Part shown: positions 38,288-51,458 of the stretch, piece by piece | How the letters are laid out: each line of letters begins with the position of its first letter | Position numbering within the stretch: position 1 is the stretch's first letter | NCBI GenBank assembly: GCA_006937955.1 | Contig: SSNP01000059.1 | Location: 2,047,993-2,111,992, forward strand | DNA length: 64,000 nt | Origin: Pachypanchax playfairii | Taxonomy: Eukaryota; Chordata; Actinopteri; Cyprinodontiformes; Aplocheilidae | Direction of reading: 5' to 3' | Notes under the pieces: model-generated | Seen by the model: only the letters and a program-made list of their open reading frames with translations | Told to the model about the DNA's origin: nothing | Database searches by the model: none | Translations under genes and position numbers: made by a program

Positions 38288-39934
38288 TCTCTATTTTCTT
38301 TCCAATTCAGTAATAATCTATTTGCTTGAATGATGGAGGGTAGAAAACAAAATAAATCAATATTTTCACAAGAAACATTCTCTTTAAAGTAGTACAAAAT
38401 AACTTTAAGCTGCTATTTTGAAACTTATCTAAGTGGATACTCATCAAAAAACATGTTCAGCTTCATATTAGACACTCTGGACTCTCTGATGGTTTTACAA
38501 TAAACTAAATAACTTCAGTAATTCAGGTCTCAGCAGGAAGTGGTGTTCTGATGATTTATGCTGCCCTGATGAAAAATGCCTCCATAGTACAAATTTACAA
38601 CTTATTTCATAATGAGATGTTATTAGAAGTTTATACAGTTTTCTTGTTTATGGTGAGTGTGTCCTGTTAATTATTTAAACATATTTTTATGATCCTTCCC
38701 TGATATTTTCTATATAAAAGCCCTCTGGGTCCTTATCAGCCATTGTTGGGTCCTTCTCCTCTGGGTGCGTCCAAACATTTGCCTGTCGCTCTGACAATGT
38801 AAAGAAAGTTAAAATAACATCATATTTAGTGTTTCTGTCCTGGGAGAATTTATTTGATAGATAAAATGTATTTATGTAAAAATATAGAAACAAAAATAAA
38901 CGATAAATCTGTTTATTGAAGTCAAGACTGTAGAACGGCACACGTGTAGTACATCTCAACAGGTAGCATATTTCAACAGAACACTAGTTCAAGCAATGGC
39001 CGTCTGAGACACTACTGTAGAAAAGTTATTCAGTACTGCTTTAAATTTATCAAAGCTGCTTTTGCCTACAAAAAACCCAAAACACAATTCAGTCTGATAC
39101 AGTGCTAAAATTAAAATATTCTACCAAACATTAAAAGTAGGATTGATGTGCATGTTGCAAATTTAATTGCAATGAGTTTAGTCCAGGAGAAAGTTGAACA
39201 GTAACACTGAGCTTAATACTCTCACATTCTTTGCTTCTTGTATATGATGGTTTTCAATATACAATCCTGATTAAATTTGGTGCAATAGTATACTGAAGAT
39301 GCCATCTGCTTGAAACGAAGAGTAGGAGTAATTAAAACAAGCTCGCTTCTTAAAAGAATTAAACAAAATAATTTTAAAAAATAAAAATAAAATAAAGCCG
39401 CTTTACTTCATGGTTTTTATCTCACAATCACGTTTCATTTTTGGCAAGCCAAAGCAATTTTATTGAGCCAAACTGGATAAGACTTTAATTCATGTATATG
39501 GAGGACAGATGGGAGTATAGGTGTAAACATAGAGACGCAGGACTAAATTACCAATATTTACGAGGGCATTAAATGGCACTATATTGAAGTTATTTAGAAG
39601 ATGCAACAATATCTCTTTTTTTTTTTTTAAATNAAATCAAAAGCGCTAATTATACCAAATAACTCTAAATCCTGCATATTAGAATATCAATTATTTTGCA
39701 AAAAGATTTGCAAGAAACCAGTCAAGTTCAATTTCTGCTGGGACTTGATGAGCGTTCAGTGTCAAATATGATTTTTTTTTCACCCTGTAGCGATGAGGGC
39801 CAGGCACACTTAAAGATTTTACACAACCTTCGAAAGCCTTGAGCTTGTCACTTGAATTTAACACTGCCCTGTGGATTTTCCAGATGGCTGCACCCAGTGG
39901 GTTTGTGACAGTACCCCAGAATTGAGCTACTCAC

Positions 39935-40101
39935 TCAAACACTCATTGGCGGAGTCCCCAGTGGCCCTGGCCCAAGGTCTGTCCTGGTAAAAGGGGTGAC
40001 ATCTCTGGCAGTCGGCTCCCACTGTGTGATGTTGGCAGACACACACCAAGTCACCCTGTTCCCCCTCAACGCACTCGCTGGCATGGCCGTTACACTTACA
40101 T
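39935..40101 (-). CDS. lamc3: lamc3 exon: laminin EGF-like (LE) repeat 1
   Basis: This exon has 167 nt on the minus strand. It completes the Arg codon of the previous exon and then reads CKCNGHASECVEGEQGDLVC and onward through DCQRCHPFYQDRPWARAT to NECL. All eight cysteines of an LE module are present, in the spacing of the first LE repeat after the LN domain. The acceptor is TTTCCCTTAG and the donor is GTGAGT. The exon ends on the first base of a codon, matching the two-base start of the next exon at 13462. DRPWARAT resembles gamma-3 more than gamma-1. Netrins carry a similar repeat, but the upstream LN exon and downstream exons argue for laminin gamma. LE repeats form the rod-like short arm of the secreted protein. 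Confidence 0.92.
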
Positions 40102-40469
40102 CTAAGGGAAACAGATAGATTTTTAAGTCCGCAAGTCAAGTCCTTCGACTTTTTTTCTCACACTCTCTCTTTCTCTCTGTACCTGACCCTATAGTGTAGA
40201 ATGGAGTCAGGGGTGGGAGGAAAATGAGAGCATATTTCCACCAAAAGGAGTTGTCACTTCATATTATCTCTCACAGGTAAAAATGTGATCGGAGTTATTT
40301 TATTTTTCCACTTCAGTAAAGTGTTAATGTGTCACTACTAATAAACTCATACTTTACATGAGTACAAGAAAAAAATAGCATGCCCATGCTGTATGTTTTC
40401 TTTGTTTCAGTATTCAAATGTGTGATGAATCACATGCAAACATTAATTCTACAATGCTGTGTAATGTAA

Positions 40470-40832
40470 TGGGAGTATGGTTGTGGCGTGGTGGACCCAA
40501 AATGCAGCAGGAGGCAGACAGTAGTTACATCTAAATGTGTTTTATTGAAGATTAAAATGAAACTAAATCACAGACTTGATTTGACTTGGAAATAACAGGA
40601 AATAAACAAATGCAATCTAACACAAATACAAGAACCTGACAAATAACTGAAGCTTGAACAGAGAACATATACTGACAATAACAGGTGGCAAACATGAGGG
40701 TAAATTAACAAACAGGTGAAAGACATGGATCATGATTGCAATGATGCAGCAGGGAACAACACAGGAAACAATATGGTGTGATCAGACAAGGGCAATGCAG
40801 AAACAGAACATGATCAATCCTGAGTCATGACA
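40470..40832. repeat. Interspersed repeat of unassigned class
   Basis: Starts near GTTGTGGCGTGGTGGACCCA with AAATGCAGCAGGAGGCAGAC, continues A-rich and ends near CCTGAGTCATGACACC. This order is familiar from a common fish repeat. No ends or coding sequence were resolved. Confidence 0.45.
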
Positions 40833-41619
40833 CCTTCTGTAATTCTTATATTTGTTTCCATCAGTAGCAGCAGGTCAACTACTGGGTGTTGACAGAAGGG
40901 AAAAATCTACAAGTAAAATCTGAATTAAAGTCAATTCAACTCTAGATGTCTTTTTCTTTATATTATAGCTTGAAAGAATAAAGAACGAGAGCTTCCTCTA
41001 GAACCCCATGGTTCTGGTCTGACCACGTCACCTTCATCATTCAATTTGCTCATGTTGTCATTTTGGATTCATTCTGTTACACTGCACATGTTCTGCACCT
41101 ACTCACAGCTGATCACACCTGATCATACACACCTGTCTCTGTCCCTCTACAAGCTGTGAGCAGGTATTCTGTCACTGCCAGATTGTTCATATGCATTGAG
41201 CAGCAACATTCCAGCACCTGTATTGTTTCATGTCAAGTGATCCGTTTTTCCTCAAAGAAAGTACCGAACCCCATTTAGATTCCAAAACCACATCTTTGCC
41301 TTATCCCAGAGATTTTTTGGTCTGTGTTTTGGATTTTGGATATTTACTTCTGTGACAGTTCCTCCAACCTGCTCCCTACGTGTTAGTCAGTTCTATCAAG
41401 TCTGTTCAAGTTCTGACATGACCTTCAGACCTATCCTGAAAATGTCATCAAAATCATCCCAAAGTTTTTGAGTTATGTTGTTAACAGACAGATAAACAAA
41501 TCTCAATAAAATATAATATCTGCCTGTGATGGAGAACTAGTAAAACTAAATTTTATAAAAGCAGTAAAACTGATCAAAGACCCTGATACTCAGTTTGCAC
41601 GCATCCAACCTGCTAGATG

Positions 41620-42290
41620 TGTGTACAGCCAACCAATTATGCCATAGAGTTCTTACTTAAACTTAAAGACTTAAAACTTTCCTTTTTACACAATCCTATA
41701 GTCAGGGTTAGCTTGGGTTCTCCTGAGCTTTCCCTTTAGTTATGCTGCTATAGGTTTAGACTGCCGGAGGACATACTGTCCACATGTCTTCACTCTGCTG
41801 TCTTTCTTTACTCTGGCTGCCTCTGAGGAGGGTGTATCTCACATAAACAAGGAATGAAATATTCCCACTAGAGTCATCAAATTGTTATTGCTTTGATTGT
41901 TACTGCTGCCATTAACTGTTTCTCTGTTTATCTTTCTATAGACATGACGACTGGCCAAAATCTATCTGTGTTTGTCTCTTTCCTGTCAGCTCAGACCCCA
42001 GTCGGCTGAGGCAGAAGGCCGCCCATCCTGAGCCGGGTTTTGGTTCTGGTTCTGGTTCTGCTAGAGGTTTCTTCCTGTTAAAAGGGAGTCGTTCCTTTCC
42101 ACTGTCGCCAATCGTGCTGCTCAGGATGGGGGATTGTGCTGAAATAACAATTCAGCCCAATCAGCTGGTTCCTTAGATAGAAAATGTTTTATTTTATTAA
42201 TTGGTTGATTTTTCTGTGAAGTGCCTTGAAATGACTTTGTCATGAACTGGCGCTTTATAAATAAATAAACTTGAAACTTGAACTTGAAGC
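41620..42290 (+). mobile_element. LINE 3' end (L2/Rex1-like)
   Basis: Contains AGACTTAAAACTTTCCTTTT (end of the ORF), CTAGAGGTTTCTTCCTGTTA then AAAGGGAGTC, CACTGTCGCC, GTGCCTTGAAATGACTTTGT and a CTTGAAACTTGAACTTGAA tail. It is a 5'-truncated copy, with the last 125 bp nearly identical to 37095-37240. Confidence 0.8.
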
Positions 42291-44557
42291 TTCTTACAGA
42301 ACAACCACCTTGGCCTATGAGCTTTTACTTTGTGGCTACGAACAGTTTATTTATTTATTTTAAGTTTTAAGTCTAACCCTCCATGTAAATAAGTGGAACA
42401 TTTTCCTGACTAGAAAACAAACACATCTCTTGTGTCTGGATGTACGCATTATTTTTCTAATTTCTTTAGCTGTAATTAGTTATTTGACACTTCATAACGG
42501 TGTGCAGATGAATGGGCCAGAAATTCAGTCCCACATTGTAATTGCACAGAAATAAAAAAAATAAAAGCACCTGCAAACTGTAAACTTGTGTGTTTGCTTT
42601 TGCACTAAAGACGTAGCTGGAGTTTGTTCATCTTTATAAACAGTCAGCGGTTCAGACAGATTCATCATTACTGAGATAAAGATTGTCATGGTCATTTTTT
42701 TAAGCAAGATATTTTTATTGGGTGAGTTTTTAGGATAATTGCTGCTCTTCTGAAGTCCTTTTTCTGATTTTTCATTAAGTTCAGGGAAAAAATATTTAAA
42801 CTATGCATCTCGTCATGTGGCTTGTTGTGTGGATTTAATGGGGAGTGTTCGGGATCATTCATTTGATGTAAAAGTCAGTGTCCTTCCAACGTAACCAGAT
42901 GGTGGGATGCTTGTTTCCAAAATATGCAAATCCTTAAATCCATGTCTCTAACTGTAAACAGTTGTCACGGGATGGAACAAAATCAAAACAACCTCCTGTT
43001 ATAACAGGTGAATAGTGTTTCTTTGATTAAACTCCATAAACATATTTGCTTTTTGCAAGAAGCAGCTTTATTCTGATATATCAAAAAAGCAAAAACAAAA
43101 TAAATCTGCATGTGGGAGAAATGTTTTTATATCACTGTATTTTATTCATCTTCAGAGCTTTAAACAGCTTTTTGGAAAAGATCCTTGCTAATAATTGTTT
43201 GGTTAAATTTAGTGGAGTCAGACTTTTGTTACAATTACCACGTTTAAATATTTGAGTAGCAATGTTTATCTCCTTAAAAGGAGTTTACTTCAAATTTCTA
43301 CATTCTCAAAATTTAAATCAAATCAAGACCTTTATAACTCTGGAAACTTATCTGATCTTTTAACCCACCTGAAATATTGTATCATTAAAGATTTAAATAA
43401 CCCCTTGGTGCCAAAAACACACATTTTTATTGAGGATTTATAAAAGATACTTCTTGACAGATAAGGTGTGTATTACTGGGTCAGGGTTTTCAGGACAGCT
43501 GTTTCCCTGTAATTTCCTTTCTCTTTGCATATGGAGAACCTATCATTTCCACTGAAGCATACTGGCAGCAGCAGCTCCTTGTGTATGTATTATTTCCTGG
43601 CAGTGTCATAGGTTTTGTCAAGTGGCTGTGATAGGGGACAGACACTTGTCTCTGAGTGGCAAGCTCTGTCAAATTTAGTCAGCTGTCCTACAACCACACA
43701 TCAACTTGCCTGGGGCTCAGACCTAGTTATTTCAGCTGTCACTAAGATGACAACAACAACCTAGTATCTCTAAATTGTCTTCAATCCACATACAAGACCT
43801 CCGTTAAACATGATGTGCTATCATTTTTACTGTATGTGTAACTGGAGGCAACCAATGTGTTTAAAAATGTACATCTTCCTACAACAAACATTAATTAGGC
43901 TTTTCTTCCACTAGACTTCTACTGCTACTAAGTTCATCTATCTTAATTTAAAGTTATTAGACTGAATAACAATTCCCAGTTGAAAAGAATTACACCAAGT
44001 TATTACCTTGTAGAGCCATGTGTAGCTGATGTACCTGACCCTTCTCTGGAACGTATTCTTGTGCACATGACCTTTCAGCTAAAACAATAACTGTTTCTCC
44101 ATCACAGCTGTTCTGTTTCCAGCCAAGGTTTATTGATGCTTCGCAGAAAAAGAGAGAAAAAAAAATCCCCCAAAATCATTGACGTCTGACTGTCAGACCT
44201 GGTGTGAATCAGTATAGTGTGAAGGCATATGTTCTTTTAAAGACTGTCCTCATACAAGGCTAGCATGCTGCTGCGTAGGGCCATCCCTCAGGTGATGTGA
44301 CATTGCTGGGTAAATTGTCACACCGCTGCTGTGATCCTGAGCATTTATGACAGGTGTCTGATCAAGTTTATACACCTTCTGAAGACTTCATCTCAACTGC
44401 TTAATCGTTCACTTCTTTCCACAACTCCAAGGTGCAGCATGGTCTGTGTCCTTTTTCATTAATGTAAGAAGAAAACTCAAAGAAGTGGACGGTGGACAGA
44501 CAATTATATTGGCTTATTTTCATTAAATGGCAACGATACTGGCAGAAGGACAGAACA

Positions 44558-44559
<2 letters not shown>

Positions 44560-44600
<41 letters not shown>
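44560..44600. repeat. (ATCT)n microsatellite
   Basis: Ten perfect ATCT units. Confidence 0.97.
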
Positions 44601-46085
44601 GGTTTCCTGCAGATGGTGGGCAGAAGGAAAAAAATACTTAATCTAAATATAGCTGAAAAAAAAACAGTAGAACATAAATGCTGATAAAGTCAGCATTTAC
44701 TTTAAACACCAGCTGGTACTTGCCACTGAAACCTTTATATGTGATCTTTCTCTCTATTTCATCTATTTTAAAAAACATAAATTTGCAGCTTGTCGTGGGC
44801 ATCAAAATACTTAACTCTAATGTCAAAATCTGAGATTTGTAAATTCAACTTAAAAGTCCAAATCAAAGTCAGCTTTATCATCAATTCCACTCTGCATACA
44901 GCTGATTTAGAGAATCAAAATTGTGTTTCTCTCTGCCCACGATAATGTAGGAAATGACTTGCCAAGACAGACCAAAATATACTAATACCAGCAGAGAAGA
45001 AATTAAAGCTATAATAGTAAAAAAAAAAAAAGAGACAAATACTTGCAAGTGGCAATAAGATACACAGAAGCAATATAAACATGGAAATTTAAATATATTG
45101 CAGTAATGCAAATGTATGCAATAATAGTGTGTAAAAGTGGTGATTGTGTTAAAGTAGCACCACAGAACAGGACCTCCTTAGGTGTTAGGTCCCTTGCGTG
45201 CTAGACTGTGATAAATTTGGAAACCCTTTGGTGTTAAGACCATACTGATCCTGCTCACAGCCTTGTTACTCTACAAAATGTTTCTCTCTGCTCTTCTCAT
45301 GTCCCCAATATGCTCTCCTGCTTTATACGTCTACATTCCATTGTCATTCCAATTACATACCACACCATGCCCTGATCCCGATGTTGACACAAATCTCTTG
45401 GACAGCATCAGGATGTGGCTACAAGCTAGAAGATCACACCATGCATGTATGATGCTACAACATGATTTCAAAGCAAGAAGACAGTGTGGCTAGTTGTGAA
45501 CCATCATAATCAGCAATGCAGATGTGTTTCTACTGCTGCCATTCACACTTCTCCACCAAGAACCCCAAAAATCTGCTGCCATGATGATGAACCATAAAAA
45601 CTTTGTGCATTCCTCTAGGTGCATTCTCAAAAACATTGTGAAATTATCACTTTCTATCATTTAATAGGATGTCCACTACGTCTCTGATATGTGCCAGAAG
45701 ACTTTGCCAAATCTAGTCACAGTTTGGCTGATTTTTGATCTCACACTGGGGCTGTAAACCAGTGTGAAAAGGACATTGTCCACAAAGTCATTTTCCAAAT
45801 GAGAAATTGCAGATTTTTATATCGGGAAAAGATTTCCTGACATTAGTAAGGAGCAGCAACAACCACTCTGAACACACCAATACTAATGCTTGCATTTTAA
45901 ATGTGTAGAAGCAACCAAATGTTGGACAAATTCTGAAAAGTGGTAATACAATACATCATTCCACTCCAAGGAAAAATATAACATGTTATTTTGTCTGGAT
46001 CCACCTAAATTAAACACAGTAAAACTATACATATCACCAGTGTTATTATTTTATTTTGAAATGAACCCTTTCTAGTCTCTCTTAC

Positions 46086-46216
46086 CTGCCGCCCACAGAG
46101 AAATCAGAGATTGCGTAAAAATATGAGCGCAAGACTTTAGCATCCTTAAAAAACTCATCCCCAAAACTGTTGAGTCTGTTCAAAGAGATGAGCAGGTCAG
46201 TGGCTGTCACCCATTC
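46086..46216 (-). CDS. lamc3: lamc3 exon: C-terminal end of laminin N-terminal (LN) domain
   Basis: This internal exon has 131 nt and is read on the minus strand in phase 0. It encodes about 44 residues beginning EWVTATDLLISLNRLNSFGD and ending SDFSVGGR, the end of the LN domain of laminin gamma chains. LN domains drive polymerisation of laminin heterotrimers in basement membranes. The acceptor is a long pyrimidine tract plus CAG (AG at 46217-46218). The donor is GTAAG directly after GGCGGCAG. The exon ends with two bases of an Arg codon, which the next exon at 40101 completes. The LLISL wording fits gamma-3 better than gamma-1 as I recall the families, but a gamma-1 paralogue is not excluded. 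The preceding LN exons were not seen in 46217-63884. Confidence 0.88.
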
Positions 46217-46943
46217 CTGAAAAAAAACACAAAAAAACAAGTGCGTTAACTAAACTGAAACAGGAAAACTCATGATTGGGCAAAAATCCCATTTCATTTT
46301 TTGGGAGCAAAATAAACAGTCAAATTCCTGAGAGTGATTCCTGGGGGGCAAAATAAATTGCTCTTTTCTGCTCATTTGCAACTTGCATTGCAAGGTGCAG
46401 CTCTCAGCATGTTAAATAACGTTAATAAAAGCAGTAACTGTAGTTAAAGCATTGTTCTGTATAAGTACACGTTCTACTTATAAACAGGTTTTTTATGTTC
46501 ACCCAGAAACATCATCAATGTTACTGACTAGTGGTAATGATGCACCTTTATGAGAACATTATCAAAATTTCTTTGCACCCTGTTTTTATTTTCAGTATAG
46601 TCCATCAAATCAGCTTAACCCTATAATGTCCCTTGTATCATATTTGCTACATAGTTTTGATCATTTCTAACATGGTTGCTCCCAGTAAATGATCCACTTG
46701 CCTTTTTTTTCAGGTTAAATCATCATTATTATATGGATGAATGCATTATTATTAACTCATTTTTTATATTACAATTAAACCGTAAAGACGGCCAATGTAA
46801 TAAATGTGATACAAAAAATCTATTATAAATAACATGATACAGCAAAAAACGTTTGTGAATTTTGTTCTAAGGCTTCGTAAACATCTAAGTTCCAAATAAT
46901 CTGAATTTTCTGGCTATTTTTTAACAAGTTGGGTCTTACAGGG

Positions 46944-47537
46944 TTAAAGAAGCTATTTCATACAAATTTCAGGACTTTGTGGTTATTTCTTAAGTATTAA
47001 CCAGTAATATGAAACATTTTATTTCTAAAAAACATCAGGAAACACTGATTAACAGACCTTTCAATCTGTCTGCATTAAATTTCGGGTGGTTCTGGCTCGT
47101 TCCGTCAGGCTGCTTCAACTGCTTCGTCAGCAGCTTGTTCATATTCATTATTCTAATTTGCTGGACTCTGATTGGCTAACAAACGAGCCTATGAGAGCAA
47201 GGTATACTGTTTCCTGCCTCGCTGCGCATGGCAACATCAGACGTCGTGTCTTCCTGTTTGCTACGTCTTATGCTAACAGCTTTCAGCCAGCAGCATGCTA
47301 GGTGTGGTTTCAACTGCAGGAGTTGATGAATACTAACGAACAAAGGAGTTGTGATGAAACAGATACAGGCCGTTTGAACTCGGGTGTTATCACCACCTGC
47401 GTAGTTTGAGAGATAAAAACTGAAAGAGAAGTTGTTGACCTGTTTTCACACCCACTATGAAGGTAAGAACACCTGTGGAGCCAAAATATTCAACAGAAAC
47501 CTCAGAAAAAATATATTGAATGGAAGGGCCTCTTTAA
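46944..47537. mobile_element. TTAA-flanked non-autonomous element, copy 2 (inverted)
   Basis: 594 bp bounded by TTAA at 46944-46947 and 47534-47537, with ends TTAAAGAAGCTATTTCAT and GGAAGGGCCTCTTTAA. Contains the complement of the shared block GCCTAGCATGCTGCTGGCTA. It is in opposite orientation to copies 1 and 3. No transposase is present. Confidence 0.8.
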
Positions 47538-48829
47538 GTGTTAGGGTTAACCCTTTTATAGGACATCAGGAAAGGAGGTAAAATACAATAGCTTCCTGGC
47601 CAAAATGGGAGACTTGACAGCTATGGATCCAGCATGTTAAACAACTTCCATAATAAATGACCTATTTGCTTCCTGATAGTGATTGTGGCTCACTGAAACA
47701 TGGATTTGCAGGTAGACTTGATTGTAGGGAAACAGAGAGTCGACCGAACCACTTGAGAAACTGACAAGTGGTTTCAGTTTTTTTTAAATTAAGGAACAAG
47801 TTGTTTCATGCTTAAACATTCACTGCCTGTGTTGTGCTTGTATGTCCACCTATGCTCATGATGAGCCACTGACATCGCTGGGAAATGGGAAAAGAATCCC
47901 CTAATTTCCATGAACAGAACCACCTTTTAAAACAAATAGCTGGAGAGTATTTCTTTTATATTTATTTGGTGGTTTGAGACTCTGTGGCGGACCAGAAAAA
48001 AACCAAAAGATTGTAAGTCAGTATGTTTTGAGGCAGATCCTCAGAGACATCTTTGAAGTGTGGCAACGGAAGATGAGGAAATTTGAGCAGATGGAGCTCA
48101 CACAAAAAATCTGAGATTAGCTCATTCACTTGTATTTTTCTCAGGTAATACGAGCATCTTTGTGAAGTTGAAGCCCATCAAATAACAACTTTCAGCTAAG
48201 ATGGGGTTCTGATTATTTTAAAGCAGAAAGTAGCCTACCTTCTTGATTTTTGAATCCTGTTTTTATGCTCTTATTTTTACCTGTTCTTTACTACACTGGC
48301 ACTGATATTCAGATTTTCATGCTATGCAAAAGATTGAGCCTACTGACTTTAATGACTTTTACACTTTTATTCAAGTAGGCCAGTAGTCTCCGACTGTTGG
48401 ATTCACATAATTAGTTGTTTCCAAATTCAGGATAAATGTTAAAAATGACCAATGCAAGGAGATGTTTCAATGATCTTTCCAACGTCCATGAGGTACCTGC
48501 CGCCACACTGACATCGGAAAGCACAGTTAGGGAATGCTGTGGTGTCAGTGAGGTGAGATGACAAACTGTTAAAATGATATTACCACCAAAACTGCCTGTC
48601 CAGTGTTTTCAACAAAAGCCAACTCACGGGACATATTGATATGAGTGACTGCAGGTGGAGCATAAAGAAGGTGGCCAACCTTGGGGTTAACAGCTGGGAT
48701 GAAGTCTCAGCCAAAGTAATAAGTGAACATGTCCATCATCATCTGTCAACATCCATGAAAAGAAACACTCAAAACTTAAAAAAACACATGACATAAAAAT
48801 GATCAAACATTGTTTTTTTTATCCATCTA

Positions 48830-48955
48830 TTTTTCTGAACCTACTTCTTCCTGTTCAGGGTTGCAGGGAGCTGGCGCCTCTCCAGTAGTCCTTGGGAGAG
48901 AGGCGGGGGACACCTTGGACAGGTCGCCAGTCCATCACAGGGCCACACTTAGGCT
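48830..48955. repeat. Fish interspersed repeat (ACAGGTCGCCAGTCCATCAC type)
   Basis: ATCCATCTATTTTTCTGAAC, GGGTTGCAGGGAGCTGG, GAGGCGGGGGACACCTTGGA and ACAGGTCGCCAGTCCATCAC in the usual order for this fish repeat. Confidence 0.65.
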
Positions 48956-49420
48956 ACGTTCAGACTGCTGGTCTTAATGCTCAATTACCATTTTAATTTT
49001 TTGAGATCCGACCTTTTTGCGAGCTCGTTCATATTGCCAATGAAACACATCTTGAATGTGTCACGCATGCGCAGTAGAGGGAACAGTGACGCCACACACA
49101 TATTTAGCTCGGAGACTTTTTATTTTTCTTTGGCATTGGAGCCAGATGCGTTTAAACCCGCACTCTTCCATTTCTTTGGAAATGTTTTAAAAAAAACAAA
49201 CGATTCCGAAAACCCCCCTCGAGTTTGGCCTGAGCAGAGCTGTCTGCCCAAATATTAATTAACTCAGAAACTTCGGTTTCTCTCCATTGACTGTTCTCCG
49301 CATCAACTGCCATTACTGTTGTTTACTTTTTGCTCCCGCGTCCTCGATGCAGAATAGTTACATATTGATGATGTACAGATCGGATGGAAGCGACCTGGCA
49401 GTTCAGACTGAAGTTGCATG
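48951..49420. repeat. Probable DNA-transposon-derived repeat (GGCTACGTTCAGACTGC type)
   Basis: Opens with TAGGCTACGTTCAGACTGCT and GGTCTTAATGCTCAATTACC. A related inverted piece GGCAGTTCAGACTGAA occurs near 49395. Resembles a common fish DNA repeat. The ends are approximate. Confidence 0.4.
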
Positions 49421-50857
49421 TCAAAAGATCAGATAGTACATATTGCATTTAGGACCACTGCCAACAGTAGAATAATATATAGATCAACCAGAGGGTGGAT
49501 GGCCTTTCCAGGATCTTGGAGCTCTTCTGTTAAACTATTAGTTCCACTTTTGCCTTCCTGTAACCACCATCTCGATGCTCTATCTACCTTTTCAACAACA
49601 TCCTCTGTCCCCATACACGTCTGCCTACCCAAACACTCCTTGCACATATCCGTCCCTGCTTAACCCTACCTGTCATCTTTTGCAGAAACTCTGAGGAACA
49701 TTTCTGGGTGAAATATATTCTTCTCTACATCTAAACAATTTCTTAAGGAGATATTTTTGAACATACAGAAGAAAGAAATTCAAGCAGAATTAAATGCAAA
49801 TACCGTATTCAGAGGCCGACTTCACTAAGCTTCCATCTTTCTTAGTATCCAGTATTATTCTCTAAAATACTGGAGTTTAAAGCAAAATATATTATTAAAA
49901 GGGGTCCCTGTGATAATATTATGGTTTATTGATTTTCATTTGACTTGTTCTTGTACTAAACTTTAAATACTCTGCTTGCTATTAAACATTTTACTAATAA
50001 GATGACCTCCAGACTGATTTTCACAGTTCTTGTAAACCCTTTTAGATGTACTTCTGCTTTGCTGTTCTCCAAAAATCATACATAAAATACAAAATAAAAT
50101 GTAAATCATGGATTGATTAAAAATAGACTATCACACTGTCAGACCTACACATTAAGAAGAAAAAGGAAAGGTTATACATTTTCTCTCTGCTTGTGGAGTG
50201 AGTGCTGAACAGATTTTTAGTTCCTTGCCTCCTAATANTCCATGTAAAACATTACAGTTAAGTATTACTCTTTGTTCAGCAGGTGAAGCGAATACATTAA
50301 TTGGTAGATAGCATAAAATGAAGCTAAGATGACACTTCGGGGCCTTTTGAGACTCTGTTCTGAGGTATGTGCTGTGATCTTCTTCTGCTTAAAATAGCCT
50401 GAACAGCACAGAAGAAAAAGTTTGGAAAGGTTTTGTTTTAAAGAGCTGCTTCTTAGTGAGCTTTGTTCTGTCAGTGTGCAAAAAGAGAAATCAGATCACA
50501 TGCATGACAAGTACAGCTCCAGAAGACATATTCTAGAGTACCTGTTTTGAATGTTCTCCTCTGCATATATACATTGAGAATGTATTGTACACTTTTGGAC
50601 CAGTTAACTGTGTGTTTTGTTTTTCTTTAAGCCTTGAACAAACAATGGCAGAATAAATGCTGGAATTCGGAGCTACTTCAGATGTCGTTGGGGGCTTAAA
50701 TCAAAATATGTTAGAAAGTCAGGTAGGAAAATAATGCAACTTTTACACATAAAAAAGTCTCATTAGTACAAAGTTCTTGATACCAGTCAAATATTTTAGG
50801 AAACCCAAATTTTTCCTTTTTTTTTGCAACTCAAGTTGTTCAAGTTCAATGAATAGC

Positions 50858-51458
50858 TTAAAGAGGCCCTTCCATTAAAAACGATTTTTCTGAGGTTTCT
50901 GTTGAATATTTTAGCTACACAGGTGTTCTTACCTTCATAGTGGGTGTGAAAACAGGTCAACAACTTCTCTTTCAGTTTTTATCTCTCAAACTACACAGGT
51001 GGCAATAAAACAGGAGTTCTCCCGAGTCTGAACGACCTGTATCTGTTTCATCACAACTCCTTTATTCATTAGTTTTCATAAGCTCCAGCAGTCTAAACCA
51101 CGCCTAGCATGCTGCTGGCTAAAAGCTGTTAGCATAAGACGTGGCAAACAGGAAGAGAGAACGTCTGCTGTTACCATGCGCAGCGGGGCAGGAAACAGTA
51201 TTCCTTGCTCTCATAGGCTAGTTTGTTAGCCAATCAGAGTCCAGCAAATTTGAATAATGAATATGAACAAGCTGCTGCCGAAGCCTGACGAAGCAGCCTG
51301 ACGGAAGGAGCCGGAACCACCTGAATTTTAACGCAGACAGATTGAAAGGTCTGTTAATAAGTGTTTCCTGACGTTTTTTTAGATATGTTTCATATTACTG
51401 GTTAATACTTAAGAAATAACCACAAAGTCCTGAAATTTGTATGAAATGGCTTCTTTAA
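50858..51458. mobile_element. TTAA-flanked non-autonomous element, copy 3
   Basis: 601 bp bounded by TTAA at 50858-50861 and 51455-51458, with ends TTAAAGAGGCCCTTCCAT and AAATGGCTTCTTTAA. Same block order as copy 1. No transposase is present. Confidence 0.8.

Larger units (their letters stand above)
13463..39934. other. lamc3 intron between LE1 and LE2 exons (26.5 kb)
   Basis: This is the largest intron seen. It holds the elements listed individually. The stretches 13470-14450, 17400-18870, 20140-22460, 26060-27440, 28155-29120, 29580-30950, 31140-32590, 34560-35600, 35740-37090 and 38290-39930 show no exon, RNA gene or element I can support. They consist of AT-rich sequence with short low-complexity tracts. 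Open frames there lack recognisable domains. Confidence 0.6.
40102..46085. other. lamc3 intron between LN-end and LE1 exons (6.0 kb)
   Basis: Carries the repeat at 40470-40832, the LINE 3' end at 41620-42290 and the ATCT microsatellite. The stretches 40840-41610, 42300-44555 and 44605-46080 show nothing I can assign. A motif near 45570 (GCCATGATGATGAACC) loosely echoes one near 20470. Confidence 0.6.
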
